Shown: positions 15,332 through 22,649 of the stretch, piece by piece
How positions within the stretch are numbered: position 1 is the stretch's first letter
How the letters are laid out: each line of letters begins with the position of its first letter
Assembly (NCBI GenBank): GCA_964610745.1
Contig: CAZSYL010000031.1
Span: 1 to 43,283 of the forward strand
Direction of reading: 5' to 3'
Source of the DNA: SHLQ01 sp964610745
GTDB lineage: Bacteria > Actinomycetota > Acidimicrobiia > Acidimicrobiales > SHLQ01
DNA length: 43,283 bases
Notes under the pieces: model-generated
What the model was told of the DNA's origin: nothing
Databases searched by the model: none
What the model saw: the letters and a program-made list of their open reading frames with translations, nothing else
Program-made: the position numbers and the translations under genes

Positions 15332-17893
15332 ATGTCTAACATCGCCTCTGCTCCAACCCCGGCCGACCTACCCGAGGACCTCGTGGCTCGCTTGTCCGAA
15401 CTCGCCCAGGTTCCCCAGCTCCTCGTGGCCTCCGACTACGACGGCACGATCGCGCCGATCGTCAACGACCCCATGCGAGCTGTTCCCGACCGCGAGGTGG
15501 CCGTGGCGCTCCGGTCGCTTGCGTTGCTCGACCAGACCGCGGTCGGCATCATCTCGTCGCGGGCACTGCGCGACCTCGCCGCCCTCAGCCGCCTTCCATC
15601 TGAGATCCATCTAGTCGGGAGCCACGGCAGCGAGTTCGATGTCGACTTTGCAATGCAGATGGACGAACAGACCCAACAGCGTCGCGATGATCTTGGGGAG
15701 ACACTGGCTGAGATCTCACGCCGTTACCCCGGGACGTCTCTCGAACAGAAGCCAGCGTCTGTCGCATTCCACACTCGCAACGCCGACCCCGAGCTTGTCG
15801 CAGATGCGGTGGCCGAAGTCGAAGCGGTTGCAAACGCCGATGACTCCCTTGTGTACCGCACCGGAAAGATGGTCTCTGAGATTGGCGTCATGGCAGCCGA
15901 CAAGGGCAAAGCACTAGAGGTTCTTCGAGCGAACGTCAGCGCAACGGCGGTTCTCTTCGTTGGTGATGACGTCACCGACGAGCACGCATTCGCGAAGCTC
16001 AGCGGACCCGACATTGGCATCAAGGTCGGCGACGGCGAGACCGCTGCTGCACACCGGATTGCCGATACCTCCGACGTCGCTCTGATGCTCGGGACGCTGT
16101 GTGCGCTCCGCAGCGAATGGCTCGCTGGTGCAGGTCTCGTCCCGATCGAGCAGCACAGCCTTCTCTCCGATCAGCGAACTGCAGCGATCGTCACCCCCGA
16201 CGCACGCATCACCTGGTTCTGTGCGCCGCGACTCGACGATCCTGCGATCTTCGCTGAGCTACTCGGTGGACCTACCGCTGGCTACTTCTCGGTGAGCACT
16301 CCCGACGAGGCAGCGCCTAGCGCGCAGCATTACGTCGACAACACCATGTGTCTCGAAACCGTGTGGCCAAACTTCACGCTGATCGATTACCTCGACGTGT
16401 CCGATGGGCGTCCGAATCTGCTCGCTGGCCGCAGCGACGTTATCCGCCATTTGAGCGGGACGGGTACCGCGGTGGTCGAATTTGCACCTCGTCTCGACTT
16501 TGGACGATTCCCCACTCAAATCGAACAACGACCCGACGGATTAGAAGTCACCGGAGCGCGAGACCTCATCGTGTTGCGAGCGCCAGGCGTTGAGTGGACG
16601 ATCGAATCAGTTGGCCAGCATCAGACCGCTTCGGCTCACATCGACTTGTCCGCTGGTCCCGTCACCCTGGAACTTCGGGTCGGTACGGCGAGCTTGCGAG
16701 CTGAAGCCGAGGAGAGCCGCAAGCGCGACCATACCCGCCGCTTCTGGGCGGACTGGGCCGACAAGCTCGAGATCCCCACCGAGGCGGAGTCCTACGTTCG
16801 CCGTTCAGCCCTCGTCCTCAAGTCGTTGGTCTACGGACCGAGCGGCGGCATCGCCGCAGCACCCACGACCAGCCTGCCCGAGTACATCGGCGGCATCCGC
16901 AACTGGGACTACCGCTACTGCTGGCTGCGCGATGCAGCGCTGAGCGCTGCCGCGCTCACCCGCTTGGGTAGCCACGAAGAGGCCATGGACTATCTCGACT
17001 GGGTCCTCGGCGTGCTCGACGCCGGCGACGGACAACCCGAGCGTCTCAACCCGCTCTATGCACTCGACGGTGGCAAGCTTCCGCCCGAGGCCGACATCAC
17101 CGAGCTCGCGGGCTACGGCGGCTCTCGCCCGGTGCGCGTCGGCAATGCTGCCGACAATCAGATTCAGCTCGATGTTTTTGGCCCGATCGTCGACCTTGTC
17201 CATCTTCTTGGTGAGCGCGGCGCTCCCCTGTCCACCCGGCATTGGCGACTCGTCGAAGCAATGGTCGGGGCAGTCGAGTTGCGCTGGACCGAACCCGACC
17301 ACGGAATTTGGGAGATCCGCGCTGCACCCCGACACCACGTGTACTCAAAGGTGATGTGCTGGGTCACCGTCGACCGAGCCATCCGGATCGCGACCGATGT
17401 GTTTGAACGCGAGCGTCCCGAATGGGTCGAGTTTCGCGACACGATCGCGCAGGACATCTTTGCCAATGGCTGGAACGAAACCGTTCAGTCGTTCACGGCG
17501 GCCTACGACGGCAACGATCTCGATGCCTCGGTATTGAGCGTTGGGTTGTGGGGCCTGATCGAGCCCGACGATCCGCGCTTTGCCAGCACTGTTCGAGGTG
17601 TCGAAGCCCAACTCCGTGAAGGCCCGACCGTGTACCGCTACAAATCGGACGATGGATTGCCGGGTGCTGAGGGTGGCTTCCACCTCATGACGTCATGGCT
17701 CATCGATGCCTACGCCCTACTCGGCGAGACCGAGGAGGCACAGAGCCTGTTTCGCAAGCTTCTCGCCACCGCCGGCGACACCGGCCTGCTGTCCGAAGAG
17801 TACGACCCAGTGGCGTGTCGGTCGCTCGGCAACCATCCGCAGGCATACAGCCACATCGGTGTCATCAACAACGCATTGCGGCTGAGCGACTGA
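15332..17893 (+). CDS. Fusion of trehalose-6-phosphate phosphatase (HAD) and GH15 glucoamylase/trehalase
   Basis: This 853-residue protein joins two enzymes. Residues about 25-260 are a HAD phosphatase of the OtsB type: DYDGT at 35-39 (nucleophile Asp35) and GDDVTDEHAF at 211-220. Residues about 265-853 are a glycoside hydrolase family 15 domain: GGIRNWDYRYCWLRDA at 520-535, GIWEIR around Glu661 and LSEEYDP with Glu822/Glu823, which hold the expected catalytic acids. OtsB makes trehalose, while GH15 proteins of this type are often trehalases or glucan hydrolases, so one chain may both make and break trehalose or process linked glucans. The domain order is seen in other actinobacteria. No otsA is in the window. 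Confidence 0.9.
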   Translation: MSNIASAPTPADLPEDLVARLSELAQVPQLLVASDYDGTIAPIVNDPMRAVPDREVAVALRSLALLDQTAVGIISSRALRDLAALSRLPSEIHLVGSHGSEFDVDFAMQMDEQTQQRRDDLGETLAEISRRYPGTSLEQKPASVAFHTRNADPELVADAVAEVEAVANADDSLVYRTGKMVSEIGVMAADKGKALEVLRANVSATAVLFVGDDVTDEHAFAKLSGPDIGIKVGDGETAAAHRIADTSDVALMLGTLCALRSEWLAGAGLVPIEQHSLLSDQRTAAIVTPDARITWFCAPRLDDPAIFAELLGGPTAGYFSVSTPDEAAPSAQHYVDNTMCLETVWPNFTLIDYLDVSDGRPNLLAGRSDVIRHLSGTGTAVVEFAPRLDFGRFPTQIEQRPDGLEVTGARDLIVLRAPGVEWTIESVGQHQTASAHIDLSAGPVTLELRVGTASLRAEAEESRKRDHTRRFWADWADKLEIPTEAESYVRRSALVLKSLVYGPSGGIAAAPTTSLPEYIGGIRNWDYRYCWLRDAALSAAALTRLGSHEEAMDYLDWVLGVLDAGDGQPERLNPLYALDGGKLPPEADITELAGYGGSRPVRVGNAADNQIQLDVFGPIVDLVHLLGERGAPLSTRHWRLVEAMVGAVELRWTEPDHGIWEIRAAPRHHVYSKVMCWVTVDRAIRIATDVFERERPEWVEFRDTIAQDIFANGWNETVQSFTAAYDGNDLDASVLSVGLWGLIEPDDPRFASTVRGVEAQLREGPTVYRYKSDDGLPGAEGGFHLMTSWLIDAYALLGETEEAQSLFRKLLATAGDTGLLSEEYDPVACRSLGNHPQAYSHIGVINNALRLSD

Positions 17894-17927
17894 GGTTCTA
17901 GTCAGGACGAGAAAAGTAGTTTTGGAC

Positions 17928-17956
17928 TTGACGTCTGAGCGGGAGACAGGCAATGT
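17928..17956 (+). promoter_or_regulatory. Candidate promoter of an intergenic small RNA
   Basis: TTGACG (17928-17933) and CAATGT (17951-17956) are 17 bp apart. They lie after the stop codon of the fusion gene and would start a transcript near 17963. Confidence 0.45.
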
Positions 17957-17962
17957 GTCGGT

Positions 17963-18124
17963 AGTCACATCCGGAGACTACTGAATCAGGTGAGTTCATC
18001 CCCACGTTCTCTCACAACCAGGCAGACAGAGGCCTCCGAGGCCGGTTGAGCCATCGGGAACGAGTAGCGATAACACACCAGTATTCGATAGAAGGACCGT
18101 CAGAAATGACGGTCCTTCGCCCAT
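17963..18124 (+). ncRNA. Candidate structured small RNA in a convergent intergenic gap
   Basis: The 293-bp gap 17894-18186 lies between two converging genes and holds no credible open frame. It has a promoter-like pair ahead and a strong terminator hairpin at 18091-18118. Between them, local stems are visible: CGGTAGTC with GACTACTG (17959-17966 and about 17976-17983), GGTGAG with CTCAC (from 17989), and AACC/GGTT enclosing GGCC/GGCC (18016-18046). I do not recognise the family; it matches no riboswitch I know, and there is no downstream gene on this strand for a riboswitch to control. An attenuated 3' end of the fusion mRNA is the simpler alternative. Confidence 0.4.
18091..18118 (+). terminator. 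Strong terminator hairpin with GAAA loop
   Basis: A perfect 12-bp stem, GAAGGACCGTCA with TGACGGTCCTTC, closes a GAAA tetraloop. On the plus strand it is followed by GCCCATTTTG, a weak T-run. It may serve the candidate small RNA or, at 198 bp distance, the fusion gene. Confidence 0.75.
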
Positions 18125-18186
18125 TTTGCACTGAACCCCAACTACATCTCGTGCAACCCGAAATGTGTTCGAAGATCGCGGACGGA

Positions 18187-18783
18187 CTATTCGACTGACA
18201 GCTGTTCGGCGGGAGGGTTCTGCGCGGTATAGAAGTCGATACCAAGTCGGCGCAGCCGCTCGATGCCTACCGACCAACCGAGGAGCCCGTATCGCTCGAC
18301 GGCATCTGACAACCATCGGGCGATATTCCAATGATCTTCGGTCACCTGGTCGCGTGTGAGCCGCGGAAGCCCGCGGCCACAGTAAACCTCGCCCGTCGGT
18401 AGAAGCAGGATCTGGTATTCGTATGGGACGTCGCTGTAGTCGACTTCTGTGCTGAGGATCCAGCCTTCGACCGACTCGGCGACCAGCCGACCTCGACGCG
18501 CCGTTCGCGTTCTTCCGAACTCGGCGTTGGTTGGGACATCGATCAAGTAGTTGTCGATGAAGTGCCGCAACGTCTCGATCATCTTCGCCTGCACTCCGAG
18601 CAAGGTAGCGGAGTTGTCGACCGAGTTCGACACGTCGGCGGTCAGATCGATCATGTCGGCAGACGTCCCTGCAGCGCAGTACGAACAATCCGACATCGTT
18701 GCCGGTAAATGCACGTCGCATCGCGCCTGGAGGCACTGCCCACATGCACGAGAAGCCTTCGCTCCACATCGACAATCTGCCAT
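18187..18783 (-). CDS. Unrecognised protein with Cys-rich N-terminus
   Basis: I do not recognise this 198-residue protein. It starts at ATG 18783, preceded by GGAGCGGGG as Shine-Dalgarno. The first 36 residues carry at least seven Cys (MADCRCGAKASRACGQC, then RCDVH and DCSYC) in paired knuckles that could bind one or two zinc ions. The rest is soluble: a helical part (KMIETLRHFIDNYLIDV) and a beta-rich segment (YEYQILLLPTGEVYCGRGL). It has no membrane segments. The gene is a single unit between the candidate small RNA and the FAD/FNR gene. A nucleic-acid or protein-binding role is only a guess. Confidence 0.6.
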   Translation of the reverse strand: MADCRCGAKASRACGQCLQARCDVHLPATMSDCSYCAAGTSADMIDLTADVSNSVDNSATLLGVQAKMIETLRHFIDNYLIDVPTNAEFGRTRTARRGRLVAESVEGWILSTEVDYSDVPYEYQILLLPTGEVYCGRGLPRLTRDQVTEDHWNIARWLSDAVERYGLLGWSVGIERLRRLGIDFYTAQNPPAEQLSVE

Positions 18784-18915
18784 CCACCCCGCTCCTTCGA
18801 CACCGGATACTACCGGCCCGAACGGACGCTGCAAGCGTTACCCACGGGTATCAAAAAAGGAGCTTGAATCTCGAAAAGAGCGGGATAGAACGACGCCGAG
18901 GCGCAGCCGAGGGAA

Positions 18916-18944
18916 GGGCCCGAGCGGCCCCGTGCCGAAGGCAC
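18916..18944 (-). terminator. Twin hairpins directly after the FAD/FNR stop codon
   Basis: GTGCC-GAA-GGCAC (18932-18944) abuts the stop codon, and GGGCC-CGAGC-GGCCC (18916-18930) follows on the minus strand. No T-run is next to them; the nearest run of six T is about 60 nt further (18854-18859). They may protect the mRNA 3' end or assist termination. Confidence 0.35.
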
Positions 18945-20762
18945 TTACCAATATTCTTCGAAGTGGATGTTGCCCGGTTGGTTTCGTTTGTTGACCGTAA
19001 AGCCCCGCTCGACGAGCAGCTCGATGACGCCGGTTGGCTCGGGGAAGACAGAGGTGACATTGCCGTCCGCATCGGTCTCGTCTTCGGCGAGGCCGATCAT
19101 TGCGGGGTTGCCGCACAGGAACGCATGCGTGTTCGTTGGATCGAAGGAACCTCCGAGCGCTTTCTCGATATCGCCATCTCGGATGAGATCCTGCAGGTAT
19201 CGCTTGGGGACGTCTGACTCGCGTGTCGGCATTGGCAGGTAGTGGTAGTTCGGGAAGCGCTCCTCGAGGGCCCGATGTGCATCGAGATATCCGAGGTCTT
19301 TCCAGTTACGGACGGTCACCGTCGACACGATGGGACCGGTGTGGCCTTTGCGCAGCAACTCCACGACCATTGAGTTGTGGGGTGCTTCGCCCGTGCCCGT
19401 TGCAAAGAACACGACCGCCGCATCCGGGTTATCGACCGCATTGAGGGTGTAGCGACCAGCAACCTTAGGTCCGAGGTAGATCCGGTCACCGACCTTCTTG
19501 GTCGCAAGTCGTGGTGTGAGCGCTGAAACGTGGTCGTCGTCGGCGGGGACGAGGACGATGTAGAACTCGAGTTCTTCGGTGTCGGGTGGCGCAAAGTATC
19601 CCGAGGACTCAAAGACCGAATGGGAGATGGAATACGAGCGCCGAATGAGCTTGTGCCAGCGTTCGTCGAGATCGGGGTCGACATGGTCGTCGACACGATC
19701 TTCCCAAAAGCCAAGGCCGAGCGATGCGTACTGCCCGGGAATGTGAGAGGTGTCGCCATGATCGGGGCGCACGCGCAGAACCCAAAGGTCGGAGTGTCGC
19801 TTTTCGAATTCGGTGATCGTTGCGTTGTAGTGCTCCTCGCGCAGTTCGGCTACAGCCGAGACGTGGCGGACGCGGCGTTTGACCACCGTCGGCGACTCGG
19901 GGAGCGTCAGGTCCGGGAAGCACGCTGCGGCGAGCTGACTCGCGATTTCCCAAGCATGCGCGTGGGGAACTTCGACGTCCGCTTCGGGGTAGCCCAGAAA
20001 CCAGACCTTGCCGCTGTCGATGGCGGCGGTCGTGACACCGAGTTCGGCCACGCTGGGACGGACTCTGGGGGACGCGAAAACAATGTGGTCGAATTCGAGG
20101 TCGGGGGTACGCCGATCGTTGAAGTAGGCAATCGGGAACTCGCCCTTGTCGCCCACACCATCGGGTACCGCTCGGTAGAGCAGGGTTGCGCGGCGCTCAC
20201 GTTCGAGCTTGCGCAGCATCGTGTCGGCAACCGGTGCCAGCTGGGCCGGGTCCATGCCACCCGCGGCGAGCACAACTCCCGCACCAGCCGATGAAGCTCG
20301 CCCCACCAATTCGGCTGCGTGATTGGTATGGCCAACCACGAGAATGTCGCTGTCGCTGAGGTTGTCAGGGAGCGTATCGATCGTGACCTTGTCGGACAGA
20401 GTGACATCGGCCGGCACGTGGTATTCGGGGTTCCGGTGAAGTTCGGCGACGAGACAACCAGCGGTGACGTAGGTCCGTTGCTCGGTGGTGACGACGACGT
20501 GTTCACCGTCATGATCGATACTCAGCAGCTTCTCGCCGTAGCCGACTTCGAGCCGGTGTTCGGGAACGAGCTCGGGGAACGAGATGGCATCGCCTTGCTC
20601 GATAATTCGCACTCGAGAAAGGCCAGCTTCCTGCGTCGCGATCGCGACGGAGAGCCCGCCGACGGTTCCGCCAACGATAATCAGGTCGTATTCGGCCCGA
20701 TCGGTATTGTCGTCGGCTGGTTTGCCGTTGCCCTGTTGGTTATTGCCCTCACCGCTGCTCAT
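18945..20762 (-). CDS. FAD-binding Rossmann domain fused to ferredoxin-NADP reductase
   Basis: This 605-residue protein starts at ATG 20762 with a GGGAGGA Shine-Dalgarno. Residues 1-22 are a polar tail. Residues about 24-290 form a flavin-reductase-like Rossmann unit (YDLIIVGGTVGGLSVA) in which the middle Gly of the usual GGGPAG loop is Thr33. Residues about 295-605 are a ferredoxin-NADP reductase: RSYSIS at 375-380 binds FAD, GTGEAP at 456-461 and CGNP at 550-553 bind NADP(H), and the chain ends with an aromatic FEEYW, as in Fpr-type reductases. It likely moves electrons between NADPH and ferredoxin or flavodoxin. The N-terminal half may be a second flavin site or a regulatory unit; this is inference. 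Confidence 0.82.
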   Translation of the reverse strand: MSSGEGNNQQGNGKPADDNTDRAEYDLIIVGGTVGGLSVAIATQEAGLSRVRIIEQGDAISFPELVPEHRLEVGYGEKLLSIDHDGEHVVVTTEQRTYVTAGCLVAELHRNPEYHVPADVTLSDKVTIDTLPDNLSDSDILVVGHTNHAAELVGRASSAGAGVVLAAGGMDPAQLAPVADTMLRKLERERRATLLYRAVPDGVGDKGEFPIAYFNDRRTPDLEFDHIVFASPRVRPSVAELGVTTAAIDSGKVWFLGYPEADVEVPHAHAWEIASQLAAACFPDLTLPESPTVVKRRVRHVSAVAELREEHYNATITEFEKRHSDLWVLRVRPDHGDTSHIPGQYASLGLGFWEDRVDDHVDPDLDERWHKLIRRSYSISHSVFESSGYFAPPDTEELEFYIVLVPADDDHVSALTPRLATKKVGDRIYLGPKVAGRYTLNAVDNPDAAVVFFATGTGEAPHNSMVVELLRKGHTGPIVSTVTVRNWKDLGYLDAHRALEERFPNYHYLPMPTRESDVPKRYLQDLIRDGDIEKALGGSFDPTNTHAFLCGNPAMIGLAEDETDADGNVTSVFPEPTGVIELLVERGFTVNKRNQPGNIHFEEYW

Positions 20763-20847
20763 GGAGTCCTCCCTACCCTCCTCACCATAGCTACTGAGCC
20801 GTACGCATTCATCTCCGCAGGAATCTTCAAAGCCCTCGCGTAGTTCG

Positions 20848-20853
20848 TATGAT
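20848..20853 (+). promoter_or_regulatory. Candidate -10 (TATGAT), leaderless start of NifU-like gene
   Basis: TATGAT is followed by 7 nt and then ATG at 20861. If this is the -10, the two upstream in-frame ATGs (20849, 20858) cannot be the start. Confidence 0.5.
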
Positions 20854-20860
20854 TACTATG

Positions 20861-21196
20861 ATGAAAGAATCGCCCGTCGCCGCTGTTGCGACCACCTCTG
20901 CTCCTGCTGCCGGAGATGTCGATGCAGCCTCGGTAGAGGCCGAGGTCGCAAAGGTTATTGCCGCGGTGCGTCCTGCGGTGCAGGCCGATAAAGGCGATAT
21001 CGAGCTTGTTTCGGTCGATGTTGTCACCGGAATTGTCGAGGTCGAGCTCATGGGTGCATGCACCAGTTGCCCCGCGTCGTCACAGACGTTGAAGGCCGGT
21101 GTCGAGCGAATCATGAAAGACCGCGTGCCTGGCATTACCGAGGTCGTCAATATTGGGCAGGTCTTCTACTCCGATGGCACCGCGGTTACGCTTTGA
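20861..21196 (+). CDS. NifU C-terminal-domain Fe-S carrier protein
   Basis: This small protein (111 residues from ATG 20861; 115 from 20849) is a NifU-type Fe-S scaffold or carrier. The signature is VELMGACTSCPASSQTLKAGVE, with the CxxC pair that holds the cluster, followed by ERIMKDRVPGI. An Ala/Ser-rich segment of about 25 residues leads it. It is divergent from the ferredoxin reductase and just upstream of a 42-residue membrane protein. It probably delivers clusters made by the SUF system, whose genes are elsewhere in this window. Confidence 0.9.
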   Translation: MKESPVAAVATTSAPAAGDVDAASVEAEVAKVIAAVRPAVQADKGDIELVSVDVVTGIVEVELMGACTSCPASSQTLKAGVERIMKDRVPGITEVVNIGQVFYSDGTAVTL

Positions 21197-21198
21197 GC

Positions 21199-21327
21199 AT
21201 GCAGCTCTTTGCGCACCAGGGTGGTTGGGACGAGATTCTGCTCGTCGTTGGCCCAATCGCCATTCTCGGTGGCCTGCTGTGGCTCGCGAATAGGCGCGCT
21301 GACCGTCTTGCTGAAGACCTCGACTAA
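21199..21327 (+). CDS. Small single-pass membrane protein, 42 residues
   Basis: This short frame begins 2 bp after the NifU-like stop codon and is easy to miss because a longer shadow frame covers it. It encodes MQLFAHQGGWDEILLVV and continues with a hydrophobic helix (about residues 13-31, ILLVVGPIAILGGLLWLA), then a charged tail RRADRLAEDLD. The positive residues after the helix suggest N-terminus out, C-terminus in. Tight spacing implies co-transcription and coupled translation with the NifU-like gene. Function unknown. It ends 31 bp before the convergent murA. Confidence 0.65.
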   Translation: MQLFAHQGGWDEILLVVGPIAILGGLLWLANRRADRLAEDLD

Positions 21328-21358
21328 CTCGCCTCGCATCTGACCGATCGATCGCGGT

Positions 21359-22630
21359 TTAGTTCGCTGCTGCGCGTTCCTCGATGTTTGCCCCGAGGTG
21401 CCGTAGATCTCCGGCAAGGTCGGGATAACCCCGACAGACATGCCCGTCATCGGTGACAATGGTTTGACCGTCGGCGCCGAGAGCCGCCACGATCAGCGCA
21501 GCACCAGCACGAATGTCGTGACTCACAACCTTCGCTCCCTGGAGCCGTTTCACACCTTTGATGACCGCGTGGTTGCCATCGGTGCGAACCTCAGCGCCGA
21601 GTGCGACCAGCTCGTCGACGTATCGGAATCGGCCAGCAAAGAGATTCTCAGTGACGATGCTCGTCCCGTCGGCAACGCACAACATCGAAGCGAGGAACGG
21701 TTTGTAATCGGTTGCGACTCCGGGATACGGCAGGGTCGACAAATCGACTGCGTTCAGCCTTTGGTTGGCCATGGCCCAAATGCCATCCCGGTCAGGTGAG
21801 GTGCGAAGACCCATCTCACCGACCTTCTGACACACCATGTCCATGTGGTCATAACGGGCCTCGCGAAGCAGGATCTCTCCCCCGGCCACACCGAGCGCCG
21901 CCAGGAAGGTCGCGGCCTGAATTCGATCGGGGATAACTCGATGACTCACGGGTTCGAGTACGTCGACGCCCGTGATCGTGATACGGGAGGTACCTGCGCC
22001 GGTGATACCCGCACCCATCTTGGTGAGCATGGACGCAAGGTCAGCAATCTCAGGCTCGCGGGCCGCGTTCTCGATCGTGGTGACCCCGTCCGCGAGCACC
22101 GCTGCCATCATGATGTTCTCGGTCGCTCCCACGCTTGGGAAGCCGAGGACAACTTCGCCTCCGGCGAGTTTCGTCGCTGTCCCCACCAGTCCTTCGGGCT
22201 GCACATCGAATGTTGCACCGAGTTTTTCGAGCCCGGTGAGGTGCATATCGATGGGCCGGTGTCCAAAGTCATCACCGCCTGGTATCCCGAGCTCGGCTCG
22301 ACCATAACGAGCGAGCAGCGGGCCGAGAATCGCGGTCGATGCTCGCATTTGCTCGACGAGTTCGAACGGTGCGACGGGATTGATCTGACCAACCTCGATC
22401 TCGACAACCCCCGGCCGGCGGCTCGTCTGGGCTCCCATCGACTCGAGCAGTTCACACATGACACCGACGTCATGGATGTCGGGCACGTTGTAGATCGTGT
22501 GCGTGCCCTCAGCTAGGACTGTGGCCGCCATGAGCTTGAGTACGGAGTTCTTCGCTCCGCTGATCGTGAGCTCACCCGACAGCGGTGGCCCCGGTTCGAT
22601 CACAAATTCGGTGGTGGACTGTCCGGACAT
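21359..22630 (-). CDS. murA: UDP-N-acetylglucosamine 1-carboxyvinyltransferase, Asp-type
   Basis: MurA adds enolpyruvate from PEP to UDP-GlcNAc, the first committed step of peptidoglycan synthesis. The 423-residue protein shows GELTISGAKNSVLKLMAA at the N-terminus with the PEP-binding Lys27, and the catalytic loop IPGGDDFGHRPIDMHL. At the place of the active-site Cys (Cys115 in E. coli) stands Asp120. This replacement is known from mycobacteria and other fosfomycin-resistant bacteria, so the enzyme is expected to work but not to be alkylated by fosfomycin. The start faces the MFS gene; their 5' ends are about 20 bp apart. Confidence 0.96.
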   Translation of the reverse strand: MSGQSTTEFVIEPGPPLSGELTISGAKNSVLKLMAATVLAEGTHTIYNVPDIHDVGVMCELLESMGAQTSRRPGVVEIEVGQINPVAPFELVEQMRASTAILGPLLARYGRAELGIPGGDDFGHRPIDMHLTGLEKLGATFDVQPEGLVGTATKLAGGEVVLGFPSVGATENIMMAAVLADGVTTIENAAREPEIADLASMLTKMGAGITGAGTSRITITGVDVLEPVSHRVIPDRIQAATFLAALGVAGGEILLREARYDHMDMVCQKVGEMGLRTSPDRDGIWAMANQRLNAVDLSTLPYPGVATDYKPFLASMLCVADGTSIVTENLFAGRFRYVDELVALGAEVRTDGNHAVIKGVKRLQGAKVVSHDIRAGAALIVAALGADGQTIVTDDGHVCRGYPDLAGDLRHLGANIEERAAAN

Positions 22631-22649
22631 CGCTGCCAGTATTACCCGA

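Noticed and set aside
17963..18124. Riboswitch in the convergent gap
   Set aside because: No same-strand gene follows, and I find no match to a riboswitch core I know. Kept only as a candidate small RNA.
22497..22649. Longer N-terminus of the MFS transporter overlapping murA
   Set aside because: The added residues are antisense to the murA start and contain no membrane or signal segment.
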